Source: JBDNJM01 sp041687755 (GTDB lineage Bacteria; Planctomycetota; UBA1135; GCA-002686595). From it: a stretch of 64,000 nucleotides of DNA. Positions 44,658 to 53,646 of the stretch are shown piece by piece. Under the pieces are notes generated by a model. The model saw nothing but the letters and a program-made list of their open reading frames with translations, had not been told where the DNA came from and did no database searches. The DNA is taken from contig JBDNJM010000154.1 in the NCBI GenBank assembly GCA_041687755.1, positions 62,001-126,000 of the forward strand. The letters run 5' to 3'. A program made the position numbers and the translations under genes. Numbering within the stretch: position 1 is the stretch's first letter; each line of letters opens with the position of its first letter.

Positions 44658-46108
44658 TCAGCCCGAGCCGCCCAGCCAGTCGTGCTCAAGGCCGAAACGC
44701 GCGCGCTCGTCCGGGTCGGCCTCGATGCTCTCCAGCACGGCCAGGCGCCCCCGCAGGAGCGGTAGCGAGATCGGGTCGGAGAGCGAGACCTCGACGACGG
44801 CCAGCAGCGAGCGCGCCTGGCCCAGGGGTAGCCCCATGACCGCCGCGTTCGGAACCTCCAGCATGTTGCGGCCCAGCACCGCCAGCAGCTGGCCCGCGGC
44901 GATCGCGTCTCCGGCCAGGTAGGGCCCGGACGGCCGAAGGCACGCTCGACCAGCTCCTCGAAGTTCATCGACTCGGTGATCACGCGCAGCCGGTCCTCCT
45001 TATCGAACAGAATCAGATCGGAGGGTAGGCGGTTGGCCGCCTCGTGCATCCCCCGCCCCAGGGCGTCCATGCAGTCGTTGGCGGTGAAGGGATCGTTGAT
45101 GCCCGGCGAGAGCGCGCGGACCGCCACCTCGACCAGTCGATCGACGGGCAGCCGCACGTCCTGATTCACGGTGCGGCCCTTGCCGAACGCGTGGCCGTCG
45201 AGCCCCTCCTTGATCACGCGCTCGCGGGCCTCCTCGTCGAGCGGCTCCGCCGGGCTGGCGTACAGCAGCGTGTCCCCGTCCGCGACGTAATCCCCGGGCC
45301 GGCAGTCGAGCCGCAGCACGAGGTTGGCCCGGCGCGCCGCCGCGATCAGGTTCTCGGTCTCGACCACCTGCAGGAAGCCGGACGACTTCGCGCGCACCGG
45401 CCAGCCACCCTGGACCCGACCCTCGATGAGCGCCCGCCGGGCGTCGTCCCTACCGACGGCGGAAGGCGGCGCTTCGCCCAGCGCGTGGGGAAAGGCCTTC
45501 CCGATGCGGCGCTGGAGCTGGGACCCCAGCTCGCCGATCACAGATCACCGTGGAGACTTGGATCGACTGGGGCGCGTGGTTCAGGAAGAAGATTCAGCGC
45601 CTCGATGTTGATCAGGGTCAGCAGCACCGCAACGAGCACGCCGATCTGCGGGACGAATCCGCCGGCGACGTAACTGGGCAGCCCCGTGCCCTCGACGCTG
45701 CCGTAGTTCTCAACGCTCAGTAGCACGAGCAGGGAATACAGGAAGATTGCGATGTAGACGCCAAGCGTCAGCTGATTCCCGCGGTCGCGCAAGAAGCGAC
45801 CCAGCAGACGCGCACCGTAGCTCGAGGAGGCGTAGACGACGGCCGAGATCGTGATCGAGAAGGTCAGCCGGCCGACTGTGATCATCGTGCCGGCGATCGT
45901 CGAAAGGAGCCTGCGCGCCGCGTCCGGTCGAACGTGAAACAGGTAACGGAACGCCCTGGGCCCATTCCGACAAACCGTCGGCCTGTAGCCACCGGTCTAA
46001 AGTGATCGTGACACAGGCCAGCAGCATGGCGGCGATCGCTAGCAGGCTGGGAAAGAACCAGTAGTTGGACAGGAGCTGTTCCCAGACCTTGCGGACCTGT
46101 GCCTTCAT
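44658..46108 (-). pseudogene. DUF2254 membrane protein with several frameshifts
   Basis: ATG 46108 begins MKAQVRKVWEQLLSNYWF, the DUF2254 N-terminus with membrane helices. Near 45955 the frame changes (SEWAQG to AFRYLFHVRPDAARR). Near 45590 another change is needed to read FFLNHAPQSIQVSTVI. At about 45535-45545 GTGATCT is followed by a second GTGATC, and deleting seven bases restores STVIGELGSQL. Near 44930 a last shift leads to GPYLAGDAIAAGQLL. Stitched together the protein is complete, ending LEHDWLGGSG. The family is of unknown function, in the inner membrane. At least four shifts make it non-functional as read. Confidence 0.83.
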
Positions 46109-46418
46109 GTGGCCTGCATCCTGCAGAATCGCGCACCGGATCGGCAAGGCCGCCCGTCCCCCGCTCGAGCCCTAGAGCAGAGGGCGGCGGCCCAGGATTT
46201 CCAGCCGGGCGCGGCCGCCCAAGACCTGGCCTACGAACGCTTCGAACGCACTCGCATCGCGCCTATCGATCCAGGGCCCCACGGCGGGAGGGCGGCCTGG
46301 AAGACTCCCCGCCCCACCCAGCGACCCGCGGACCCGGCACTCTCGCGAGGTCCCAGCACGCTCGCGGACGACCTGATCGGCCCGAAACCTGTCGTCACCT
46401 GACGAGAGGCCGCCTCTC
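46109..46418. other. Gene-free stretch
   Basis: About 310 bases upstream of the DUF2254 gene and downstream of the DUF3501 gene, both on the minus strand. Nothing distinctive was seen. Confidence 0.45.
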
Positions 46419-46976
46419 TCAGGCCTCCAGGTCCGCCTGGAGCGCGCTGGCCTGGTCTGCGGCAAGTGTCGTTTCTTCGGTCAGGGCCGGCAGGTCGCAG
46501 CCGATCGCAACCGGGGCCTTCGGTCCCAGCTGGAACTTCAGGTAGTGCACCGAGGACAGCCTTCCGTAGCTGATCTGGCGCTCGTCGAAGCTCGGCCGCA
46601 CGATCGTGCCGTCCGCCAGCTTCGCGTACAGGTGCTGCGGCAGCTCCAGCCACTCGCGCAGCTTGACGTCGCGCTCCTTGGCGTCCTCGATCTCGATCAA
46701 CAGGGTCGTGCCAAGCTCGCCAGCCCCACCCAGCAGCTCGTTGTAGGTGGTGACTTCGTGGGCCACATCTTCCGGAGCCGAGCGCTTCTCGATGCGCAGC
46801 ATCTCCTGAATCTGGTAGCGCATGGTCTCCGCGTTCTCGAACAGGAACGTCAGATGCTCGCCCACGTGAATCCGCCGGCGGGCCTTCTCGAAGGACACGC
46901 GCTGGTAGATCGCGGGCCGCTGGGCCTCGTAGGTGTCGGGCGGGAGGATGTCGGAGGCTTGGACGGTGCGGGTCAT
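46419..46976 (-). CDS. DUF3501 family protein
   Basis: 185 residues from ATG 46976. Typical DUF3501 blocks are seen: ILPPDTYEAQRPAIYQRV, RRRIHVGEHLTFLFENAETM, QIQEMLRIE and TYNELLGGAGELGTTLLIEI. No catalytic motif is known for the family. It is the last gene of a minus-strand set with a rubrerythrin and a heterodisulfide-reductase-like Fe-S protein. The same three-gene neighbourhood occurs in many proteobacteria and suggests a shared role in oxidative stress or electron transfer. The gap to the upstream Fe-S gene is 166 bases. Confidence 0.88.
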   Translation of the reverse strand: MTRTVQASDILPPDTYEAQRPAIYQRVSFEKARRRIHVGEHLTFLFENAETMRYQIQEMLRIEKRSAPEDVAHEVTTYNELLGGAGELGTTLLIEIEDAKERDVKLREWLELPQHLYAKLADGTIVRPSFDERQISYGRLSSVHYLKFQLGPKAPVAIGCDLPALTEETTLAADQASALQADLEA

Positions 46977-47142
46977 GGCGTGGGAATCGGCTTGGCGCGG
47001 TCCGCTAAGGGCGCGCACTGCGGGACGCTGGTCTGGACGGTCAGCCGCGTCGGAACTCGGTTTCGGGCGACGGCGCAACCCCGGAGGGCGACGCAGCTCA
47101 GGGGTAAGCCCATAGGCCGCGGGGGCCGCAGTTCTCGACCCC

Positions 47143-48552
47143 TCACGGCTGGATCCTGTCAGGAATCGACCCCGGCTTGCGAAAAGCGTCGCCGCGATAG
47201 GCCTTGGCCAGCACGCTCATCGGGTGCATTGGCTTCTTGCCGGCGTGCTGCTGGAACTGGATCGCGGCCAGGGGGCAGTCCGTGACCCAGACATCTGCGT
47301 CCGCTTCGGCCAGGCCCTCGAAGGCCTTCTTGCCGATGCGGGCGCTGGTCTCGAAGCCCTCGAGCTTCATGGCGTAGGTCCCGTCGTGCCCGCAGCACTC
47401 CATGGTGAGCTTCGGCGTCACGCCCGGCAACTTGCGCAACAGGTCGCGCCCCTTGAAGCCCACGGCCTGGGCGCGCAGGTGGCAAGGCGCATGGTAGGCG
47501 ACGTTGGCGCCGCCCTCGGCGCCGTCGGCGGGCGATGACTTGAACGCTTCATTGAAACGCTCTTCCTTGCGGATCGACCAGAGGAACTCGGAAGGATCCA
47601 TCGTGGCCTCCGCGAGCCGCTCCGCGCGCTGCTTGTCCTCTGGCGCGACGAGCTCGGGGTACTCCCGGCGCAGCATCATCGAGCAGGTCGGATTGATGGC
47701 GAGCACCTTTTCGCCGCGCTCGACGTGCGGCATGAGCCTGTCGAGGTTGGCCTTCGCGCGCTGGCGCACCGTCTCGAGGTCCCCGATCTCCCAGGCCGGC
47801 ATACCACAGCACTCGAGGCCCTTCTCGCACACGACGGGCACCTGGTTCGCCTGGAGCACTTCGACCGTGTCGCGGCCAATCTCGGGCTCGTTGTTCTGCA
47901 CGTAGCAAGTCTGGAACAGGACCGCCTCGGGCGCCTCGACGTCCATCAAGCCCTCAGCCGCGGCCCACTTCTCGAAGGTCGTGCCCGCGAAGTCCGGCAG
48001 GAGCTTCTCGCGGTGGATCCCCAAAACCTTCTCGAGGAACCAGCGGTGCATGCCGTTGCGGTTGGCGACGTTCGCCGCGCCGAGGCTCGCGCGCGCGAGC
48101 TTGGCCGCCCTGTCCGGGTTGCTGAGCGTTAGGTCGCGCAGGCTCGCGCCGCGCTTCAAATAGCGCTGGGCCTTGTAGCGATGCACGAGCTTCGGGAAGT
48201 CGAGCTTGAACTCGTGCCCGTCGCGCGGCGTGTAGGGACACTGGATTTCACACAGCTTGCACTGGAAGCAGCCGTCCATCACCTGCTCGGTCTCCGCCTC
48301 GGTCACCTCGCGCACGTCACCGTCGTGCACGTCGTCGATCGCCTTGAACAGGTCCGGGAAGGAGTCGCAGTACTTGAAGCACATGCGACAGCCGTGGCAC
48401 ACCTCGAAGACCCGCTCGATTTCTTGGGCCAGCGCGCCGGCCTCCCAGTACTTGGGCTCGGCCGGGTCGTAGCTGAGCCCGTCGGTGGGCTGGTACGAGA
48501 TTTTTCGGTGTCCACCTGAAGTGGAGCCGGAGCCTTGGACGGAGTCGCTCAT
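47143..48552 (-). CDS. Heterodisulfide-reductase-like Fe-S protein (GlpC/CCG type)
   Basis: 469 residues from ATG 48552. Two 4Fe-4S motifs lie in the N-terminal third (CHGCRMCFKYC at about 53-63 and CFQCKLCEIQCPY near 96-108). They are followed by two cysteine-rich CCG-type modules (TCYVQNNE to GLECCGMP, and APCHLRAQ to MECCGHDG). Proteins of this type pass electrons between a flavin/quinone partner and an acceptor, but the donor and acceptor here are unknown. The gene lies between rubrerythrin (178 bases upstream) and DUF3501, on the same strand. Cytoplasmic; no signal peptide. Confidence 0.9.
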   Translation of the reverse strand: MSDSVQGSGSTSGGHRKISYQPTDGLSYDPAEPKYWEAGALAQEIERVFEVCHGCRMCFKYCDSFPDLFKAIDDVHDGDVREVTEAETEQVMDGCFQCKLCEIQCPYTPRDGHEFKLDFPKLVHRYKAQRYLKRGASLRDLTLSNPDRAAKLARASLGAANVANRNGMHRWFLEKVLGIHREKLLPDFAGTTFEKWAAAEGLMDVEAPEAVLFQTCYVQNNEPEIGRDTVEVLQANQVPVVCEKGLECCGMPAWEIGDLETVRQRAKANLDRLMPHVERGEKVLAINPTCSMMLRREYPELVAPEDKQRAERLAEATMDPSEFLWSIRKEERFNEAFKSSPADGAEGGANVAYHAPCHLRAQAVGFKGRDLLRKLPGVTPKLTMECCGHDGTYAMKLEGFETSARIGKKAFEGLAEADADVWVTDCPLAAIQFQQHAGKKPMHPMSVLAKAYRGDAFRKPGSIPDRIQP

Positions 48553-48729
48553 CGGAAGGAAAGATGTAGTCAGCAGGCGGATGGGATGGGCGCCGGTGCC
48601 GTGGGGCGAACGGATTCGAGGCCCCGCAATCCCTGTTGACGACGCCTGAACGGAGCGCGGACCGGATGTCCAATAGCTAGACCCGGTCCGCGTCCCGGCG
48701 CGGCAAGGGCAGCCGCGCAACAGACAGAT

Positions 48730-49149
48730 TCAGTTGATGTCGTTGAGCAGCTGCTGGAAGCGGCCGGCGTGGGACTTCTCGGCCTTCGCGAGAGTCTCGA
48801 ACCAGTCGGCGATTTCGCTGAAGCCCTCGTCGCGGGCGCTCTTGGCCATGCCCGGGTACATGTCGGTGTACTCGTGAGTCTCGCCGGCGACGGCAGCCTT
48901 AAGGTTGTCGGTGGTGTCGCCGATCGGCATGTCGGTCGCCGGGTCGCCAACGCGCTTCAGGTAGTCGAGGTGGCCGTGGGCGTGGCCGGTCTCGCCCTCC
49001 GCGGTCTCGCGGAAGTTGCCTGCGACCTCGGGGTAGCCTTCCACGTCGGCCTGCTTGGCGAAGTAGAGGTAGCGGCGGTTCGCCTGGCTCTCGCCGGCGA
49101 AGGCGTCCTTGAGGTTCTGGTGGGTCTTGCTGCCCTTGAGTTCGGTCAT
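48730..49149 (-). CDS. Rubrerythrin (di-iron domain only)
   Basis: 139 residues from ATG 49149 (MTELKGSKTHQNLKDAFAGE). Diiron ligands are visible as GESQANRRYLYFA, ETAEGETGHAHGH (ExxH), VAGETHEYTDMYP and LAKAEKSHAGRF (ExxH). The C-terminal rubredoxin-like zinc ribbon of classical rubrerythrin is absent, so an external electron donor is needed. The adjacent Fe-S protein is the natural candidate. Rubrerythrins reduce hydrogen peroxide in the cytoplasm. It is the first gene of the rubrerythrin/Fe-S/DUF3501 set. Confidence 0.94.
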   Translation of the reverse strand: MTELKGSKTHQNLKDAFAGESQANRRYLYFAKQADVEGYPEVAGNFRETAEGETGHAHGHLDYLKRVGDPATDMPIGDTTDNLKAAVAGETHEYTDMYPGMAKSARDEGFSEIADWFETLAKAEKSHAGRFQQLLNDIN

Positions 49150-49498
49150 GTCGGCGAAAGGGGGGGGTTGGCGCGGCAGCAAATGCGGCCGCGTGATTTT
49201 AGGGGGTCTCTGGAGGCCGCCGAATCGGGTCCGGCTGCCCTCGAGCCCTAGATCTTAAGAGTTCCAGCGGGCGCTTGTAGCCCCCAAGTCCGGGTTGGAA
49301 GCTGCTTGAGAAGCTCGACCTATGACCCTTATTGGAGGGGGCTCTCGAACGCGACGGCCCGGCGGGGCTCCAGCCCGGCTTGCGGCCGGCGCGGAGAGGA
49401 CCTAAAGAACTGACTTGAAGTGCCCCCCCCAAAGCCCCGGCGACGGCCAGGGTTCGAAGCCCCAGGCGCAGAGCGGCCCGCAGGACCGCTTAGGACAG
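49150..49498. other. Divergent intergenic region
   Basis: About 350 bases between rubrerythrin and the HtrA-like gene. No clear promoter or RNA gene was seen. A GGTTCGAA near 49450 is not part of a tRNA. Confidence 0.4.
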
Positions 49499-50542
49499 GT
49501 GTCCCCTACTCCTGGGGCTCGCGGCAGCGGGTCGTCCTCCGAGTTCCTGCCGCGCTCCCTGCTCGGTGCGTTCAGCGACCAGGTCGCGGACCTCGTCGAG
49601 TGCGCCTCCCCCGCCATCCTGAGCATTCGCACCCTGCGACCCGGACGCAGTCAGCTGGGCGGCGGCTCCGGTGTCCGGATCGGCACAGAGGGCCTCGCCC
49701 TGACCAACTCCCACGTCGTGCGCGGCGCAACGGCGGTCGAAGCGGTGCTCGCCGACGGCACGTCGCGCATCGCCTCGGTCCGCGGTCAGGATCCCGCCAC
49801 CGATCTGGCGCTGCTGCAGATCGAGGACGCCTACCCGCTCGGCACCCTGGAGCTCGGCGATTCGAACGCCGCCCGAGTCGGCGACACCGTGATCGCGATC
49901 GGTTCGCCGTTTGGGCTTAGCCAAACCGTCACACTCGGCATTATCAGCGCCCTCGGTCGCACACTGCCGAGCCAGGCGCGCGGTCGCCCGCTGGAGGGCA
50001 TGATCCAGACGGACGCCCTGCTCAACCCGGGCAACTCGGGCGGTCCCTTGCTCAACGCGGAAGGTGCGATCGTCGGCATCAATACGGCGATCCTCCACGG
50101 CAGCCAGGGGCTGTGCTTCGCGGTTCCGGCGCGCACGGCGACCTTCGTCGTCGCCCAACTGCGCGATTACGGACGCGTGCGGCGGGCGTTCCTCGGACTC
50201 GGCCTCGAAGAGGTCCTGCTGCCCAAGCCGCTGGTCGAGCGGCTGAGCCTCGGCACGTCGCGCGCGCTGGCGGTGTGCTCTACCGAGCGGCATTCACCCG
50301 CCGACTCCGCGGGCCTGCGGCGGGGCGACCTGCTGCTGTTCTTCGAGGGCGAGCGCATCGAGACGACTTCCGACCTGCACCGCCGGCTCGACGGCGCCGC
50401 CATCGGTCGGCGCTGCGCTATCGAACTCCTGCGCGACGGGGAGCTGCGCGGAGAGACGCTCACGCCGACAGAGCTGCCCGAAGCCCTGCTGGGCCACCCC
50501 CGGGGCCCGGGCCGACCCGCCTCGTGGACTCCCCGCGGCTGA
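49499..50542 (+). CDS. HtrA/DegP-like serine protease with PDZ domain
   Basis: 347 residues from GTG 49499; an in-frame TTG at 49415 is also possible. The trypsin-like domain has His in LTNSHVVRGA, Asp in PATDLALLQIED and the nucleophile Ser in NPGNSGGPLLN, a complete triad. One PDZ domain follows (about 240-330; HSPADSAGLRRGDLLLFFEGE). No clear signal peptide is seen with either start, so the compartment is uncertain, since DegP-type proteins are usually periplasmic. It degrades or refolds damaged proteins. It stands alone, with a propeller gene 51 bases downstream on the same strand. Confidence 0.88.
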   Translation: MSPTPGARGSGSSSEFLPRSLLGAFSDQVADLVECASPAILSIRTLRPGRSQLGGGSGVRIGTEGLALTNSHVVRGATAVEAVLADGTSRIASVRGQDPATDLALLQIEDAYPLGTLELGDSNAARVGDTVIAIGSPFGLSQTVTLGIISALGRTLPSQARGRPLEGMIQTDALLNPGNSGGPLLNAEGAIVGINTAILHGSQGLCFAVPARTATFVVAQLRDYGRVRRAFLGLGLEEVLLPKPLVERLSLGTSRALAVCSTERHSPADSAGLRRGDLLLFFEGERIETTSDLHRRLDGAAIGRRCAIELLRDGELRGETLTPTELPEALLGHPRGPGRPASWTPRG

Positions 50543-50593
50543 TTCCATTGGCCGTGACGCCCGCAGCTCCCCCCTTGAGCTAGGCTCGAACCC

Positions 50594-53500
50594 GTGCTGA
50601 ACCTGCTCCTCTGCGTTGTGCTCGCGCCCGCCCAAGCCACCGACGATCCCGTCCTTGCCTGGGCCCAGGAGATCGAGTTCGAGGTGCAGCGGCCCGCGGT
50701 CTGGCAGGCCACGATCGGATTGCTAGACGGCGGCGCAGCGGTGCTGGTCGATGTCTACGACGAAGCCCTCGACCAAACGCGCCCCAACCTGACGCGTCTG
50801 AGCTCCGACGGCACTGAGATATGGCGCGTGGACGCTGCGCCGATCACTCCGCGCGACAACGCCTTCGGATCGGGGCTGCTCGAGCTCCCCGGCGGCTCCC
50901 GACTCCTCGCCTTGGGCACCGGCCTAGACGCCCAGGGGCAGACCGTCGTGACGCTTACCGCCATCGAATCAGGCAGCGGCGCGACGGTCTGGACGACCGC
51001 CCTCGAAGAGCAGAGCGCGTTCGAGCTCGCGGTCCATGACCTCGCGCTCGCGCCCGACGGCTCCGCGGTCTACGTCCTGAACTCCGCGCCCTACGCCTCC
51101 CTCGGAATGGGTTCGGCCGACCAATTCCGCGTGACCTCCTTCGACCCCAGCACCGGCGCCCAGATCTGGAGCAGCCCGTTCGGCGCGACGGACCTGACCG
51201 ACGCGCGCCCGGTCGGCCTGGTGGTCCAGCCCGGCAGCGGCCGAGTCGTCGTGTACGGCGCGAGCGTCGACGGTCCCGGCGGCGTCGATCCGGGCAAGAC
51301 GCGCCCGTTCGCGGCGGGCCTCGACGGCTCTGGCAGCGTCGCCTGGCAGTACAGCGGCGCGCCCGCGCCCAACGCCGCCCTTTCAACCTTCGACAAGGGT
51401 TTGAGCTCCGACAGCGGCTCCGCCGGGTTCCTGAGCCGCGGCAACTCCACGCTCACCGCCTTCGACTTCGATCAGGGCCAGCTGCTCTGGAGCGTGACGC
51501 CTGAACACACCCTAGATTTCATCGAGCTCGACGCCGGCGGCCCGATCGTCGGCGGCGTGACCTTTGGCGGCGCCGTCGTGACCGCCTACACCGGGCTCGG
51601 GCCCAGCGCGCCTCCGCGCTGGACGCGCACCTTCCCCGGCCTGCCTTTCGGCCCGGCTGTCGCGACCGAGTTCGACTCGGGCGTCGGCCCGGCCCTGGCC
51701 ATCGCGTTCGCCACCGCAGCGCCGTTCCAGGGCGGGGATGCCGCCTACTTCGAGCTACGCTCCGCGGACGGCAGCGTGCTCGAGATCGCCGAGATCGAAG
51801 GCCCCCAGCCCGGCGCCCTCCCGCTCGCAATGGTGCGCTCGGAAGCCCGCGCCCTGTTGACGTTCGCGCCCCAGTCCCAGCTGCCTTCGCCGCCCTCGGT
51901 CCTGGCCCGCTCCTTTGGCGCGGCGGGCAACGGCTGGATCGCGCCGATCCGCTTCCCCCTCGTCGGGCGCGGCGGCGTTGCAGAGCTCCGCATCGACCTC
52001 AGCGGCGAACTGGGCACGGCCTTCGAACAGTCGCTCGAGGTCGGCGGCGCCCTCGACCCCTGCTGTCGCGTGCGCTTCTTCGACGCCCGCACCGGCGCCA
52101 CGCTCTCGGAATACTCCATCGACCGAGTGATCAACGGTCTCGAAGACCGACCGGTGTTCGCCGCAGCCCCCGACGGCAGCTTCGCGGTCGCCCTGATCGA
52201 CCCCGACTCCGCCAGGCTGCTGCGCATCGATGCGAGCACCGGCGAGGTGGCTTGGGAGCTCGACATCACCGACCTCGGCATCCCGGAGGCCGACCTGGTC
52301 ACCATCAATCCGGACAGCTCCCGCGTCGTGCTGACCCAAAGCACCGACACCTATCCGATCCCCTCCGGGGGCTTGGCGTATGCGCACCGCGTCCTGAATC
52401 TAGATGCTGCGACCGGCGTCGTTCTCTGGGACCGGGTGCACAGCCTCGACCTGATCGGTAGCCGGCTCGACGCGATCGACATGGAGCACCATCCGGTCAC
52501 CGGGGACGTCCTGTTGCTGAGCCGCGCCCAGACCCCGGGCCTGCAGCCCTCGATCGAGCTCGTCGCCTTGGCGGAGGCCGATGGCGCCGAAGTCTGGACC
52601 GTCCTCCACCCCGCTCCCGAAGAGATCGACGCGCCGACCGACCTCGTCTTGCTCAACGAGGGCGACCTGCTCGCGGTCCCCGCAACACGCACGCGCCTCG
52701 TGGGCGGCGCCCAAGTGAACTCGGCCCTCGTCGTGTTCCTCGACGGTGCCACGGGGGCCGTGCTCGAAGAGCGAGAGCTGAGCGCACAGTTCTTCAGCGG
52801 TCCGACCTCTGCGATCGCAGGCGCCGGCAGCCTGCGCGACGATCAGGTCATCCTGCTCAGCTCAGAGGGCGCGGGTGTTGGCAGCCTGGGCGTCCTCCAG
52901 GGCGTGCGCTTCGGCGCGACCGAGATCCAGTGGAGCCTGCCCCTGGGTTCCGTCGCCCAAGAGGGAGCCGCGCACTTCGACACCGCCGCCGGACGCTTCG
53001 CCGTGACCGGCGGACTGCAGTCTTCCGGGCTCCTGTCGTTTTCCGAAGGCCAAGACCTGGGCCTGTTCGAGCTGGAGCCGCTGCCGCCCTCGATCGCGCT
53101 GCCCGAACTCCCGTCGTCGATCGTTGCCGGCGGCCCCGGGGCCCTCGTCGCCTGGCAGACCTTCACCCCGGACGGCCCCCAGGGCGAGCTGCGCGGCTAC
53201 GGCTTACCGCCCCTGCTCACCGGAGCCGAGGCCGTCTCGCTCGCCGCCGGCGGCATCGTGGAGCTGTCCCTCGACTTCCCCCCGGCGCCCGCCGTGCCCC
53301 CGCGCTTCGCCCTGATCCTGGGCACCGCCGGTGCGACCTCGCCGGGCATCCTGATCGACCAGGTCACGCTGCCGCTGACCCTCGATGGCTACCTGCTGAA
53401 GTCGCTCAACGAGCTCAACAGCGGCATCTTCCAGGGCACCTTCCAGCAGCTCGACCCCGACGGCAACCTCCAGGCGCAGCTCGTCGTCCCCCCCGGACTG

Positions 53501-53608
53501 TCGCCCAGCCTCGCCGGCCTGACGCTGCACCACGCCGCGCTCGCGTTCACGCTCGGCGGCCCCGCGGACCTGGTGTCGAACGCGACGCCGGTTCAGCTCG
53601 TGCCCTAG
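50594..53608 (+). CDS. Secreted beta-propeller (PQQ-like) protein with C-terminal sorting-like domain
   Basis: 1004 residues from GTG 50594 with a short signal peptide (MLNLLLCVVLAPAQA). Many PQQ/quinoprotein-like blades are visible (DGTEIWRVDA, DASTGEVAWELDITD, DAATGVVLWDRVHS, EADGAEVWTVLHP). No catalytic Asp/Glu pair or calcium site is obvious, so it need not bind PQQ. The last 130 residues form a distinct beta domain (SPGILIDQVTLPLTLDGY; SLAGLTLHHAALAFTLGG) ending PVQLVP, as on other secreted planctomycete proteins. It may bind ligands or act in surface structures. The function is unknown. It follows the HtrA-like gene by 51 bases. Confidence 0.85.
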   Translation: MLNLLLCVVLAPAQATDDPVLAWAQEIEFEVQRPAVWQATIGLLDGGAAVLVDVYDEALDQTRPNLTRLSSDGTEIWRVDAAPITPRDNAFGSGLLELPGGSRLLALGTGLDAQGQTVVTLTAIESGSGATVWTTALEEQSAFELAVHDLALAPDGSAVYVLNSAPYASLGMGSADQFRVTSFDPSTGAQIWSSPFGATDLTDARPVGLVVQPGSGRVVVYGASVDGPGGVDPGKTRPFAAGLDGSGSVAWQYSGAPAPNAALSTFDKGLSSDSGSAGFLSRGNSTLTAFDFDQGQLLWSVTPEHTLDFIELDAGGPIVGGVTFGGAVVTAYTGLGPSAPPRWTRTFPGLPFGPAVATEFDSGVGPALAIAFATAAPFQGGDAAYFELRSADGSVLEIAEIEGPQPGALPLAMVRSEARALLTFAPQSQLPSPPSVLARSFGAAGNGWIAPIRFPLVGRGGVAELRIDLSGELGTAFEQSLEVGGALDPCCRVRFFDARTGATLSEYSIDRVINGLEDRPVFAAAPDGSFAVALIDPDSARLLRIDASTGEVAWELDITDLGIPEADLVTINPDSSRVVLTQSTDTYPIPSGGLAYAHRVLNLDAATGVVLWDRVHSLDLIGSRLDAIDMEHHPVTGDVLLLSRAQTPGLQPSIELVALAEADGAEVWTVLHPAPEEIDAPTDLVLLNEGDLLAVPATRTRLVGGAQVNSALVVFLDGATGAVLEERELSAQFFSGPTSAIAGAGSLRDDQVILLSSEGAGVGSLGVLQGVRFGATEIQWSLPLGSVAQEGAAHFDTAAGRFAVTGGLQSSGLLSFSEGQDLGLFELEPLPPSIALPELPSSIVAGGPGALVAWQTFTPDGPQGELRGYGLPPLLTGAEAVSLAAGGIVELSLDFPPAPAVPPRFALILGTAGATSPGILIDQVTLPLTLDGYLLKSLNELNSGIFQGTFQQLDPDGNLQAQLVVPPGLSPSLAGLTLHHAALAFTLGGPADLVSNATPVQLVP

Positions 53609-53646
53609 GAGCCCGCTCGAACAGGCCGCCTGCCGCGCACCGCAGG

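Noticed and set aside
49440..49475. GGTTCGAA motif resembling a tRNA T-loop
   Set aside because: No matching T-stem, acceptor or anticodon arm can be folded around it.
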